Part shown: piece after piece, positions 1-8,776 of the stretch | Position numbering within the stretch: the stretch's first letter is position 1 | Layout: every line of letters starts with the position of its first letter | IMG/VR virus record: IMGVR_UViG_3300036980_000283 | Coordinates: 1-30,476 of that record | From: a virus | Length of the DNA stretch: 30,476 bases | Reading direction: 5' to 3' (one strand) | Made by a program: the position numbers and the translations under genes | Notes under the pieces: generated by a model | Told to the model about the DNA's origin: nothing | Databases searched by the model: none | What the model saw: the letters and a program-made list of their open reading frames with translations, nothing else

Positions 1-3000
1 TGCATACTGAATCGCCATCGCAGCGTGATCGTTTGGATCTGTGAACAGCGGCTCCGCTTCCCGCTGGTCCTCGGTCATCCCCTTCGTGCGCTCGTAGAAA
101 TCAAGCAGAACCGAGTCAAGTGAGCCGTGCGGCGAGAAGAGCTGCTGATACCACTCAAGGGCCCTGTTCGTCTTCAGCCCAAGATCTTCCGGAACGAGGA
201 CATTGTCCTTGTTTGTGAGATCCCTCCAATTGGCTCCGGTTCCAGGTGCCGCGTCCTCTCTCGCCTTGAACGCCACCCATCCATTCTTCTTCAGGAACTC
301 GGTCTCACGATCCCAGTTCACGATCAGCAGGTAGTTGATCGCGTTGTCCAGCGTCCTCGGCATCGTAGCCTTGAGGGACTCGGTGGCATGTCGCACTCCC
401 GGAGCGGACATTATTCTGTTGGTCCACTCGGCAAGAATGTGCGGATCATCGTTTACGATAAGGCCGGCGCTGCTTTTCAGGGCAGCCTGATTTGCCAACA
501 CCTTTCTGATGTTGTACGGATTCACCATTCCTGAGCTTTGCGCGATCCGTTGAAGTCGCCTCCAATCCGCCGACGCTTCAATGATGCTCTGTGCGATTCC
601 ATCCCAAAGTGGGGCGTGCTGGCGGAGCAGCCGGGACATCACGGGGTTGCCTTCAACAAGCGAAGCGACTCGCTTCATTAAGGTGCTCGCCATGACCTTC
701 GGCTGAATCGCGATGTCTCCCATCGCCCTCCCGAATTGACCGGCCTGCCAGTGCGCCAGCGCAGGTCCAAGAAGCGCACCACTCCAGAAGTTGGTGGTCA
801 TCGCCTGAAGCGATGAAAGCAGGGAGGACTTTATACTTCCGAATACGCTGTTCGCCGCAGCGACACCAGCGTGCTGGTAGTGGTCCGAGCTGGATTTTTC
901 GTAGCGCGCAACCTCTCCAAAGCTTTGCTCGATGGCGCGAAGCGCAACCAGAATCTCTCGATAATCGAATCGGATTTCGTTGAGCGCCCGCGCGCGCTCG
1001 GTCTCGCCCTGGACAGTTGACCCGGCCTGTCCGGATTCCATCCCTGAATTCGTGAGCTGCTTGATCCGATCCCGCATCTGCTCCTTCTTCATCTCCAACG
1101 CCTTGGTTGCCTCCGCGCCAGACTGTAGAAGTTTCAGATTCAAAAACGACCTGAGAGATCCGGTGTGCCTCTGCTGGCTCGCGGCGGTGGCCGTCGAGTA
1201 CGTGTAGAACGTCGATGGGGCCTGAAGTGTTCCGCGCGGCGTGGTGAACGAATTCCTCGCAGATATGGCGCTCACGATCGCATCCGGAACACCTCCCCAA
1301 ACCGAGGTGTTCTTGTATTGGAGGACGTTGTTGTCGTATGCGGTTATGAACCCGCCAATCTCGGTCAGAAGGTTTTTCGAGATCGCCTCGGTGGCGGTGA
1401 CGTAATCTGGATACATCCCCCTGGCCACAGCTTCGTTTGCCAAAAACTGGACCACGCTGTCCCATGTTCGAAACGATTCCACGCCGGACTTCTCGGTGTC
1501 AGCAAGGCGGCGGTAGATCTCAAACATCGGAGACTTGTCGGAGCTCGCCGGGTTCATCTTGTTGAACTCCGTATTGAACTCGGCCATGTATCCAAGAACC
1601 ACTCTCCTGAAGGATTCATCCGTGCTGAGCAGTGCGAGTTTTTCCGCATCGCTCTTCGCCGCGTTCCACTGTCCCACGAACTGCTCAGTCCATTGCGCGG
1701 GGATTCTTGGAACAGTAAACCGGCCATTTCCAATTGCCTTACGGGTGATTCCGAGGCTTCCCATTCGATCCTGGATGCTGTTCGGGGCGGCTGCGATTAT
1801 GGCGTCGTTCCAACGCTTCATGAGCTTGATCGCGGCCAAGTCCTCCACGGTAAGTCGAACGCCGGACCCAACCACGAAATCGCCGACTTCGTAGAGGGGG
1901 CTGAGATTGTTCTGGCCGGCAGCAAGAACCGGCTCCGCGATTCCCTCATCCCATCGCACGGCTTGCTCCGGGCCCCATCCGTGGCTCTCCACTGCTTTCA
2001 GCACGGCTTGCGTCTGGGCAGCCCGCCCGAACGTCGGATTCGCGTCGGCCGCTTCAACCTTGCGCATCACCGTGTCCAGTGTGGCGGCATCGGAAAACGC
2101 CTGCCTCATCGTCCTCCCACCGATGCGCTCCATGACATCCCTCACCGTCTGGAACGAGTAACCTATTCCTCCCATCACGGTAGTGATCCCATCGTAGGGG
2201 TCTATCGGGATACGGATATTGGTGAATGGAAGCCGAACTCTGGTCTGGGTGAATCCGCTCTTTGGATTCATCGACGGCGACATCATGTGCCGCTCGATGT
2301 AGTTCGCGAGGCTGTTGTATTGGTCAGCCAGCAGGGGATCTGCCTGAGTATTTCCAATCGCCCACTGGCGGGCTTCAACAACCCAAGCTGCAAGATTCTG
2401 GATGTTCTTCTCCTCACCCGCAGATGACGGGTAAAGGTCAACGACGTAGTCCTCTCCGCTGAGCGGGCCTTTCAATATCCAATTCCCGACGGACTTGTCT
2501 CGATTGATGAGGCCAACCGGGGCAGCGTTTGGAGCGGTCGGGTCGTAAATAGATCGGACGACGATGTCGGCCTTTGCGGAAGCCTCAGTCACGGCAGCGG
2601 TATAAGCTGGATCGGACATCATCGTTTCAAGCCGATCCCGGGCCATGATGTTTGCGCGCAGCTTCTCGTCGATGGCGTCGATCTCCTTCTCGGATGCCGC
2701 AACGATCTTGAGCGCTCGATCCCGGCCGGTGATGAACTTGTGATACTTCTGGGCGAAAGCCTTGGCGGAAATCTTTCCGGTATTGGCGCTGTTCTTGAAC
2801 CAGGATTCGAAGGCGTCGATGTCGCTTTCCACCTGAGCCGTCTTGGTCAGGATGTCCTTCAGCGTCTGAAGATCCGGAATCAGGCGGGTGTATCCGACGA
2901 GGCCGGGGTTTCCGGTTCCGTCATCAACAGTCATCCATTCCTTCACAGAATCCCCAACGACATTGAACAGCGCATTGTTGGACACCACCCAATTGACGAT

Positions 3001-6000
3001 GTCCTGATTCGTGTGGCCGGGTTGCAGGAGCGCTTCCGGAACCGTCCTGGCGATTGCTGAAAGCCCGTTCTTCAGCGCGGTTGGGGATTTCACCTGATCG
3101 TTCAGGCGTTCCTCTGCAACCCCGAGCCTCGCTCGCCACTGCGCCTGAAGGTTCGCAGATGCCGGCGATGTCGCATTCAAATCAACGAGGTAATCCTTGT
3201 AGTCCGAAGTCAGGTTGTCCAGGACCGCCTGAAGATAGTTCGCCTTGTGCTGGGCCTGGGTAGTCTTTGCAGTCTTCGCAACCGCGGCATTCAGCTCGGC
3301 TTGGAGCGCGGTGATGTTTTGATCCATCTTGTCTCCGGCCTCCCTGTCCAGAGCGTGATGGGAAAGCTGCATCGCGCCGGCCAGCTCCTTGGTCCGCTCC
3401 TCTTCCGTGGTCCCTTCCGGGAGCGAGGATAGCGGGCGCGGCGTCGGGCTCAGGAATGCCCGGTCCAGAAGGTGTTCCAGGATGCCTTGGGCTCGCTTCT
3501 CAACTTTGTTGGCTGCGGCCCCCATCAGCCATCCGGTCATCCCCTGGGTGACCATGCTGCCCTGCACTGCGGCGAGATCCTGCGCTTCCTGAATCTGGGA
3601 CGTGGTCAGGCCGGGATTCGAAGCGGCCGCCTCAACCTTTTTACGGGACGGGAAGAACGCCGCGGAGGGTTCCCTCGGGTTGATCGCGAAGCGGGTTCCG
3701 CCGGGCTGGGTATTTGGGTTGGCTTCCTTAACGTAATATCCAAATGGACGCGTTACGTCTGCTGGAAATCGCTTAAACTCAGAAGGTAATTCAGGTAACG
3801 GCTGGCCGATGATTTCCGGTTCACCATTCAATCTAAGCGCGTCTGCTTCTTTTTTGGTTACGAACCTTCCCGTGTTAGTAATCCATCCATGCTGAAACTC
3901 AACATTGCTGTCTGGTGTGTGGCCAGCCGGTTCAAACAGTTGCATGTGAGAAACGCCTCGGCCCGCAGCAATGACTCCGGTTTCAGGATTCCTAACAGCG
4001 ACCAACCGTATGGATTCCTCCGGATTGATCGCGAAGCTGGTGCCGCCCATAGCCTCCTGCATCGGAACCGGCTGACCGTTCTCGTGCGTGATGGCGATGT
4101 CGGAATCGTTGAAAATTACGAAGTTGTAGGTGGCCTTCTCTGCCATCTTGTCCAGTTCCGCCTGCGCGGCCGCCACATCCTTAAAACCTGTCACCGGATG
4201 GTCGGGGAACGCCAAGTAGGCTTCTTCTCCGGTGCCTTTTTTGACTATGAAGGCCCGCTTACTGTTGACGAACCCGGAAGGAACAGGCTTCCCAAGTCTG
4301 CGCTGCATCTCCTGAATGCTCACCACCTCGAAGTCCGAGCGCACCGGAGCGTACCTGCTGAACTGGTCCAGGTACTTGATGCCCTTGATGCCTAGATCGT
4401 TAAGGAATTCAGATGCGGCGGCGGGATAGCCGGCCAGCATTCTTTTGACTGTCTTGTAGATCGTTTGACCGGACCCGTTCTCGTTCTCCAGCCTCGCTAT
4501 CGACCCAGGTGCTCCAAGTGGGATGCGTGCGTTCCACTTTCGGGTTACTTCGATTTCGTTCGTTAATGAAGACAGGGCGCTCTTTACAAAATCGCTCTGC
4601 TCATTGAACGGCTTGTCCCAGTCCAGAAACTCGGACGGATCTGCTTCGATAGATACTGTGTATTCGTTGCCGCGAGATACGGATGTGACTTTTTTTCCTC
4701 GTAATTGCTTTGCGAAATCAGCGGCGGCTCGAAACGCTTCCATTTCGTAATCTTCAACAAACCTGCCATTCGCCTGCTGCTCTAGCGCACGAACGGCCTC
4801 GTCCACGTTTCCATTGGCAAGCACAACGGCCCATGCCCCGAACGCTCTGGGGTTGCTAGTTGGATCTTGAACAACCGGAAGGTCCGGCCGCCTGACACCG
4901 TCTATTTCAAGATCGACGCCACCGCTAAGTCTATTCGCATATTCTTTCGCAACCTCTCGCGCCTGCGCAAAATACAGACCCCACCCGTAAACCTGAGATC
5001 CCTCTCCGGTTCCAACTTTCTCCAATGAGAACCGGTCAACCTTGTGCGGAGTTCCGTGGTGCGCCTCAATTGCAAACATCGCCGGCCCAATCACGGTGGC
5101 GTTCTTCGCGCGCAACACCTGTCCTCCGGACTCAAGGAAGTAGCGCGAGCGTCCGATGACATTTGACTGCTCGGCCTGCGATGCGCTCACCGCGCGCCGC
5201 CCACGCTTCAGCAACACCTGAACATCATTGTCGGACACCTGAAGATTGAAGACGCGCCTCACCCAGTTCCTGACGGCCGCAACAATCTGCTGCCACAGCG
5301 TCGGGTCCACTTCGGGATTCTCAGCAAGCTTTGCGACGATTTCCTTTCCAACGGTGACGGGATCAACTCCGTAGAGGTCGCGGACCTGTTTCCCGAGATC
5401 GGTTGACGCATGGCGATCCGCAACGCCCTGCATGAACTTCGAGAAATCCCCCTGGTTCCCAAACATCGCCTCGACTCCGATGTGCCCGACGGACTCATGC
5501 AGCAGGAGCCTGCGCGCGCGCTCTTCATGCGTGATGTTGCCGGCCACCATCCACACATTCCCACCATCGGCAACGGCGGCCACCCGGTTAAGCCCGAGGC
5601 CCACGGCGCGCTGCTTGATGTGGGCGGGCAACTGGTCCACAGAATCAACGACATTAACGGTCGGTGCGTTGGCCCATCCAGCGGTTATTCCGGAGACGAT
5701 TTGCTGAATGCGCGGTGAAGGAATTGACGGCTGCGCGGCTGCGGGTCCGATCTCCTGCCAGCCGATGGGGGTTTCAGCAATCGAAGCGGCTTGCGCTGGC
5801 AACGCCGGGGATGCGATAACCGCGGCACCCGGAGCAGCCTGCGTCGCCTGCCACTCTTCGAATGTCGGAATCGTTTCGGGCACCGTGTAGCCCTTGGCTC
5901 GCGCATCTTCCGCAGAGACGTTCCTGAGAATTCCTGGACGCGCCCCCGGAATCTGAAACGTAGGGCGGTCAGCCATCCCGAATTGATACCCAGCGAATGC

Positions 6001-7203
6001 GGCGGTGGGATCAAGTGGCAAATTTGCCGCTTGATCCGGTTGGGTAATTTGCGAACCCGCATCTTGAACTGGCAACGGAGGGGGAGCGGTCAGCGGCGTT
6101 CCCGCTTGGGCTTCCACCCCGCCTTCCGAAGGGGACCGTAGACGTACGCCCCCGACCGCTTCTTCCCCAGTCCTAGCTTCTTGGCTCGGCGGATTAATGA
6201 TCGTTCCAGTGCTTTCGGCATTTTGTTCTCTTTCTCTTTGTGCGATCACCTGCGCGATTCTTGCACGGGATTCTTCCCTTGATTGTTTCTCTTCTCCCCG
6301 CCTAATCATGCTGCGACGAATCGGGACTCCCAGCGCCTGGGTCAACGAACTAAGCAGGAACCCTGTCGCACCGCCGACTCCAGAGTTGCCAACCACATCG
6401 TTGAACAGTCCTCGGTCCTTGTCGTAAAGCTCCTTCGCGGTCAAATTCTGGGCGAGCTGCTGAGCGCCCTCCTGCAACGCCTCTTCCAGCGTGTCCTTTC
6501 CAGCTTCGATGACGAACTTTGAGAATGTGCCTCCGGTCACGCCGTCCAGTCGGCGCATCATGCGAGCGAGCGGGAAAGCTTCGGACGTGCCCACGACGTT
6601 TCCGATTAGCGACGAAAGTTGGGCGGTGCCTTCGTCCGCGCCGCTGGCCTTCGCGTCGTTGTAGAAGTCAACGCCGCTCGCCGCCGATCCAAGTCCTCCG
6701 ATGGCGAGCCACTGCGGGATCTTCAGCAGCTTTCCGCCAAGTCCGCCAGCCATGAATCCGAGCGCTGAGCCAACCCCCTCGGGGAGCTTCGATGCCAGGA
6801 ACGATTCGTCGAGATCCTTTCTGGTCGTCGGGGCGATGGCGTCAGCTCCACTGCGGATGGCCTGCCCAAGCTGGTATGAGTAGCGCTGCGTTGGATCCGT
6901 CGCATCTCCTTCACCGACGATGGCATCGTTGCTTCCGGTGAGCCTGGACAGTCCGGATGCTGCGATTGCAAGCTGCTCCGGAAGCGAAGCCGCGACCCCC
7001 GCGGCACCCCTAATCAACTTTCCACCAACCTGCCTCGCGTAATCCGCCACCGATGGGCTTGCGATATCGGCGGACCTCGGCGGGGCCTCGCGCTTCTTTC
7101 GAAGCTCCTCCAGACCGTTGTAGTCCGCTACGATCTGCTCCGGCGTGTGCTCGTCTGGGAATGATACAACGCCGTACTGCCCACCAAGATCGACGTTTTG
7201 CAT
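1..7203 (-). CDS. Giant polyvalent / ejection protein with HExxGH motif and ADP-ribosyltransferase-like domain (3' partial)
   Basis: One uninterrupted minus-strand frame runs from ATG at 7203 to the left edge, giving at least 2401 residues with no stop. The start lies one base after the TGA of the upstream gene, so translation is probably coupled. The first 400 residues include Gly-rich hydrophobic helices (about 125-165) and a low-complexity Pro/Ala linker. Near residue 572 is LLLHESVGH, an HExxGH motif typical of metallopeptidase-like modules in phage polyvalent proteins. Residues about 712-1035 resemble ART-PolyVal: HHGTPHKVDRF, then GTGEGSQVYGWGLYF, then FLNDLGIKGIKYLD and YNFVIFNDSDI. 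The motif GGTxFAINP occurs twice, at 1053 and 1168. The rest is long, mostly helical and unassigned. Position at the end of the virion operon and size suggest a protein injected with the DNA. The domain calls are from recalled motifs; injection and enzyme activity are inferred. Confidence 0.85.
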   Translation of the reverse strand, partial: MQNVDLGGQYGVVSFPDEHTPEQIVADYNGLEELRKKREAPPRSADIASPSVADYARQVGGKLIRGAAGVAASLPEQLAIAASGLSRLTGSNDAIVGEGDATDPTQRYSYQLGQAIRSGADAIAPTTRKDLDESFLASKLPEGVGSALGFMAGGLGGKLLKIPQWLAIGGLGSAASGVDFYNDAKASGADEGTAQLSSLIGNVVGTSEAFPLARMMRRLDGVTGGTFSKFVIEAGKDTLEEALQEGAQQLAQNLTAKELYDKDRGLFNDVVGNSGVGGATGFLLSSLTQALGVPIRRSMIRRGEEKQSREESRARIAQVIAQREREQNAESTGTIINPPSQEARTGEEAVGGVRLRSPSEGGVEAQAGTPLTAPPPLPVQDAGSQITQPDQAANLPLDPTAAFAGYQFGMADRPTFQIPGARPGILRNVSAEDARAKGYTVPETIPTFEEWQATQAAPGAAVIASPALPAQAASIAETPIGWQEIGPAAAQPSIPSPRIQQIVSGITAGWANAPTVNVVDSVDQLPAHIKQRAVGLGLNRVAAVADGGNVWMVAGNITHEERARRLLLHESVGHIGVEAMFGNQGDFSKFMQGVADRHASTDLGKQVRDLYGVDPVTVGKEIVAKLAENPEVDPTLWQQIVAAVRNWVRRVFNLQVSDNDVQVLLKRGRRAVSASQAEQSNVIGRSRYFLESGGQVLRAKNATVIGPAMFAIEAHHGTPHKVDRFSLEKVGTGEGSQVYGWGLYFAQAREVAKEYANRLSGGVDLEIDGVRRPDLPVVQDPTSNPRAFGAWAVVLANGNVDEAVRALEQQANGRFVEDYEMEAFRAAADFAKQLRGKKVTSVSRGNEYTVSIEADPSEFLDWDKPFNEQSDFVKSALSSLTNEIEVTRKWNARIPLGAPGSIARLENENGSGQTIYKTVKRMLAGYPAAASEFLNDLGIKGIKYLDQFSRYAPVRSDFEVVSIQEMQRRLGKPVPSGFVNSKRAFIVKKGTGEEAYLAFPDHPVTGFKDVAAAQAELDKMAEKATYNFVIFNDSDIAITHENGQPVPMQEAMGGTSFAINPEESIRLVAVRNPETGVIAAGRGVSHMQLFEPAGHTPDSNVEFQHGWITNTGRFVTKKEADALRLNGEPEIIGQPLPELPSEFKRFPADVTRPFGYYVKEANPNTQPGGTRFAINPREPSAAFFPSRKKVEAAASNPGLTTSQIQEAQDLAAVQGSMVTQGMTGWLMGAAANKVEKRAQGILEHLLDRAFLSPTPRPLSSLPEGTTEEERTKELAGAMQLSHHALDREAGDKMDQNITALQAELNAAVAKTAKTTQAQHKANYLQAVLDNLTSDYKDYLVDLNATSPASANLQAQWRARLGVAEERLNDQVKSPTALKNGLSAIARTVPEALLQPGHTNQDIVNWVVSNNALFNVVGDSVKEWMTVDDGTGNPGLVGYTRLIPDLQTLKDILTKTAQVESDIDAFESWFKNSANTGKISAKAFAQKYHKFITGRDRALKIVAASEKEIDAIDEKLRANIMARDRLETMMSDPAYTAAVTEASAKADIVVRSIYDPTAPNAAPVGLINRDKSVGNWILKGPLSGEDYVVDLYPSSAGEEKNIQNLAAWVVEARQWAIGNTQADPLLADQYNSLANYIERHMMSPSMNPKSGFTQTRVRLPFTNIRIPIDPYDGITTVMGGIGYSFQTVRDVMERIGGRTMRQAFSDAATLDTVMRKVEAADANPTFGRAAQTQAVLKAVESHGWGPEQAVRWDEGIAEPVLAAGQNNLSPLYEVGDFVVGSGVRLTVEDLAAIKLMKRWNDAIIAAAPNSIQDRMGSLGITRKAIGNGRFTVPRIPAQWTEQFVGQWNAAKSDAEKLALLSTDESFRRVVLGYMAEFNTEFNKMNPASSDKSPMFEIYRRLADTEKSGVESFRTWDSVVQFLANEAVARGMYPDYVTATEAISKNLLTEIGGFITAYDNNVLQYKNTSVWGGVPDAIVSAISARNSFTTPRGTLQAPSTFYTYSTATAASQQRHTGSLRSFLNLKLLQSGAEATKALEMKKEQMRDRIKQLTNSGMESGQAGSTVQGETERARALNEIRFDYREILVALRAIEQSFGEVARYEKSSSDHYQHAGVAAANSVFGSIKSSLLSSLQAMTTNFWSGALLGPALAHWQAGQFGRAMGDIAIQPKVMASTLMKRVASLVEGNPVMSRLLRQHAPLWDGIAQSIIEASADWRRLQRIAQSSGMVNPYNIRKVLANQAALKSSAGLIVNDDPHILAEWTNRIMSAPGVRHATESLKATMPRTLDNAINYLLIVNWDRETEFLKKNGWVAFKAREDAAPGTGANWRDLTNKDNVLVPEDLGLKTNRALEWYQQLFSPHGSLDSVLLDFYERTKGMTEDQREAEPLFTDPNDHAAMAIQYA
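6010..6036. repeat. 27-bp near-palindromic repeat, copy 1 (inside giant gene)
   Basis: The element is centred on GGCAAATTTGCC and flanked by ATCAAG and CTTGAT arms. Including one more base on each side it forms a 30-bp palindrome with a single mismatched pair. It is read as QAANLPLD (about residues 390-398) in the minus-strand giant gene. Copy 2 at 29745-29771 is 26/27 identical, on the same strand, in an unrelated plus-strand gene. Confidence 0.8.
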
Positions 7204-7204
7204 G

Positions 7205-8659
7205 TCATTGCAGGGGTTGGTAGCCTGGATCCGTTGGGATGTATTCCGGCCTCAAGCCCTGGATATCCGAGGCGCGTGGGATTGATTCGGCGGCGTTGAT
7301 CTCGTCAATCACAGCCTGCCTCTGGTGCGGGGCGAGGAGTTTGAAGTTGGGGTGCTGAGCGAACCTGAGGAGGTCCCCGATGTCCCGGCGTTGAGGCGGC
7401 GGGTTCGCAAATGGAAGCGAATTGAATTTCCTGGAGGAATTCTGAGGGCCAAGCATTTCCCCGGCAGCCGGACGCCTCGGGTCAGACATGTCGATAAATC
7501 TCGGAGGCACCGCATCAATGTTCGACATCCGACGCGGGGCGCTTCCCGGCTTGAAATCCGACCCCATATATCCGAGCGGCTCCGGGGGGGCGTAGAAATC
7601 GGTCGTTCTTGGAACCGCAAAATCCGTTGATCTCGGAGCAAACCCTGGGCTTTCCTGGGGAACCACCACCGGGGATCCGATGTCCGAAACACGCACGGGG
7701 CCTTCAGGTATCACTCCAACAGGCCCAGGCTGCCGCAAAGGCGGAAGCGGAAGCGATGTTGGAGTATCGCTCCAAGCAGCCCCGCGATCCTGAAAAATAG
7801 TCCCCCCAGCCATTGACCTCGTGGGGCCGGTTTGGGCACTCGGCGCTCCCGGCGCAGCCCTTGAAGCCCCCGTCATTCTTTCCTGCATGTCGGCAATGGT
7901 TGGGAACGCTCCGCCTGTGGCCGGCGCATATGAAGGCGTCCCAGCATTTGGAGTCCCACCAATCACCTGGGACCTTCCTGGCGCTCCACCATTTGACACC
8001 GAACCAACTGAATCGGTCGGCTCGGCCGAATCCTCCCGAGGTGGGAGATATTTCGGCTGAACCGTGTTGCTGCTGCGATCGAAGATGACATCCTTGTCCC
8101 CATCAAGTCGCTTGTAGAGCCTCTCCAAGCCAGTCGCATCCGGGATCTTCGCTTTTTTAAAAGCGTCAAATTCTATGGTGTAGTTCTTCGCAGCCCGCGC
8201 GCTGTTGATGGAGTTTGCATTGGCAGCCTTGAAGATGTCCTCGCGAACAGATCTTGCGGCGCTTTTCTGGTCCTCGGTCAAATCCGGTCCGGCGGCGAAA
8301 AGCTTCTCAAGCTCCCGCTGGGTCGGCGGGTCCATGATGTTGTTGTTCAGCTTTTCGATTATCGTTCCGAACTGAAGCCTTGCGCGCTCCTTGGCTGCCA
8401 CATCACGGGTCCTGTCCGTGTCCAGCTTCTGGTTCGCAAGAACGATGTCCCGATGAAGTGCGTAATTCTCCCGCGTAACCTCACGATCCTTGTCGCGTTC
8501 GGCGATTTGAGACTGCGTAACATATCGCTGCTGGGCAGTGGCTTCGCGCGCGATGCGTTCACGGCTCGCGTTCTCAGCAGCGGCTGCGCGCTCCTGGATT
8601 TGGGCAATTGCCTGCCGCGCCGCTTCGGGGTTGGTGTAAACAAAGTCTCCTGCTGCCAT
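7205..8659 (-). CDS. Virion-associated protein with N-terminal coiled coil and proline-rich region
   Basis: 484 residues from ATG at 8659. The first 120 residues are highly charged and Ala/Arg/Glu-rich with clear coiled-coil character. About residues 120-210 are helical and charged. About 215-420 are low-complexity Pro/Gly/Ser/Thr with short near-repeats such as RSTDFAVP and RTTDFYAP. The last 60 residues form a short helical segment (DIGDLLRFAQHPNFKLL). No enzymatic motif is visible and no family is recognised. It sits directly before the giant ejection-type gene, separated by one base, and follows a 117-nt intergenic region that may carry its promoter. A role as an internal virion or scaffold-like partner of the giant protein is inferred from position only. 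Confidence 0.75.
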   Translation of the reverse strand: MAAGDFVYTNPEAARQAIAQIQERAAAAENASRERIAREATAQQRYVTQSQIAERDKDREVTRENYALHRDIVLANQKLDTDRTRDVAAKERARLQFGTIIEKLNNNIMDPPTQRELEKLFAAGPDLTEDQKSAARSVREDIFKAANANSINSARAAKNYTIEFDAFKKAKIPDATGLERLYKRLDGDKDVIFDRSSNTVQPKYLPPREDSAEPTDSVGSVSNGGAPGRSQVIGGTPNAGTPSYAPATGGAFPTIADMQERMTGASRAAPGAPSAQTGPTRSMAGGTIFQDRGAAWSDTPTSLPLPPLRQPGPVGVIPEGPVRVSDIGSPVVVPQESPGFAPRSTDFAVPRTTDFYAPPEPLGYMGSDFKPGSAPRRMSNIDAVPPRFIDMSDPRRPAAGEMLGPQNSSRKFNSLPFANPPPQRRDIGDLLRFAQHPNFKLLAPHQRQAVIDEINAAESIPRASDIQGLRPEYIPTDPGYQPLQ

Positions 8660-8776
8660 ACGTCATATTGGGTTTAGGGCCGCTTTCACATTGACTGTTT
8701 ACCCCCGATTTTGGTTTACTACCACAAGTAAATTGCCCCCCCCCGCGATGTTGAAGCATCCGAAAGCGCGGCACAT
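8660..8776 (-). promoter_or_regulatory. Intergenic region with inverted repeat and a G9 tract
   Basis: This 117-nt gap is unusually long for the leftward operon. Read on the minus strand it holds a run of nine G (8736-8744 on the plus strand as C9) followed by an 18-bp inverted repeat, TTTACT-N6-AGTAAA (8715-8732). GTTTAC also recurs just beside it (8696-8701). No convincing -35/-10 pair was found. A promoter or operator for the two large downstream genes is likely from spacing but not shown. Confidence 0.35.

Noticed and set aside
653-1465. Minus-strand ORF of 270 codons
   Set aside because: It overlaps the giant gene in another frame on the same strand, and its translation is Arg/Gly/His-rich without motifs.
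1165-2427. Long plus-strand ORF of 420 codons opposite the giant gene
   Set aside because: It lies wholly antisense to a frame that is coding-like for 2401 residues. The translation is rich in Arg/His/Gly with no recognisable domain, as expected for GC-rich antisense frames.
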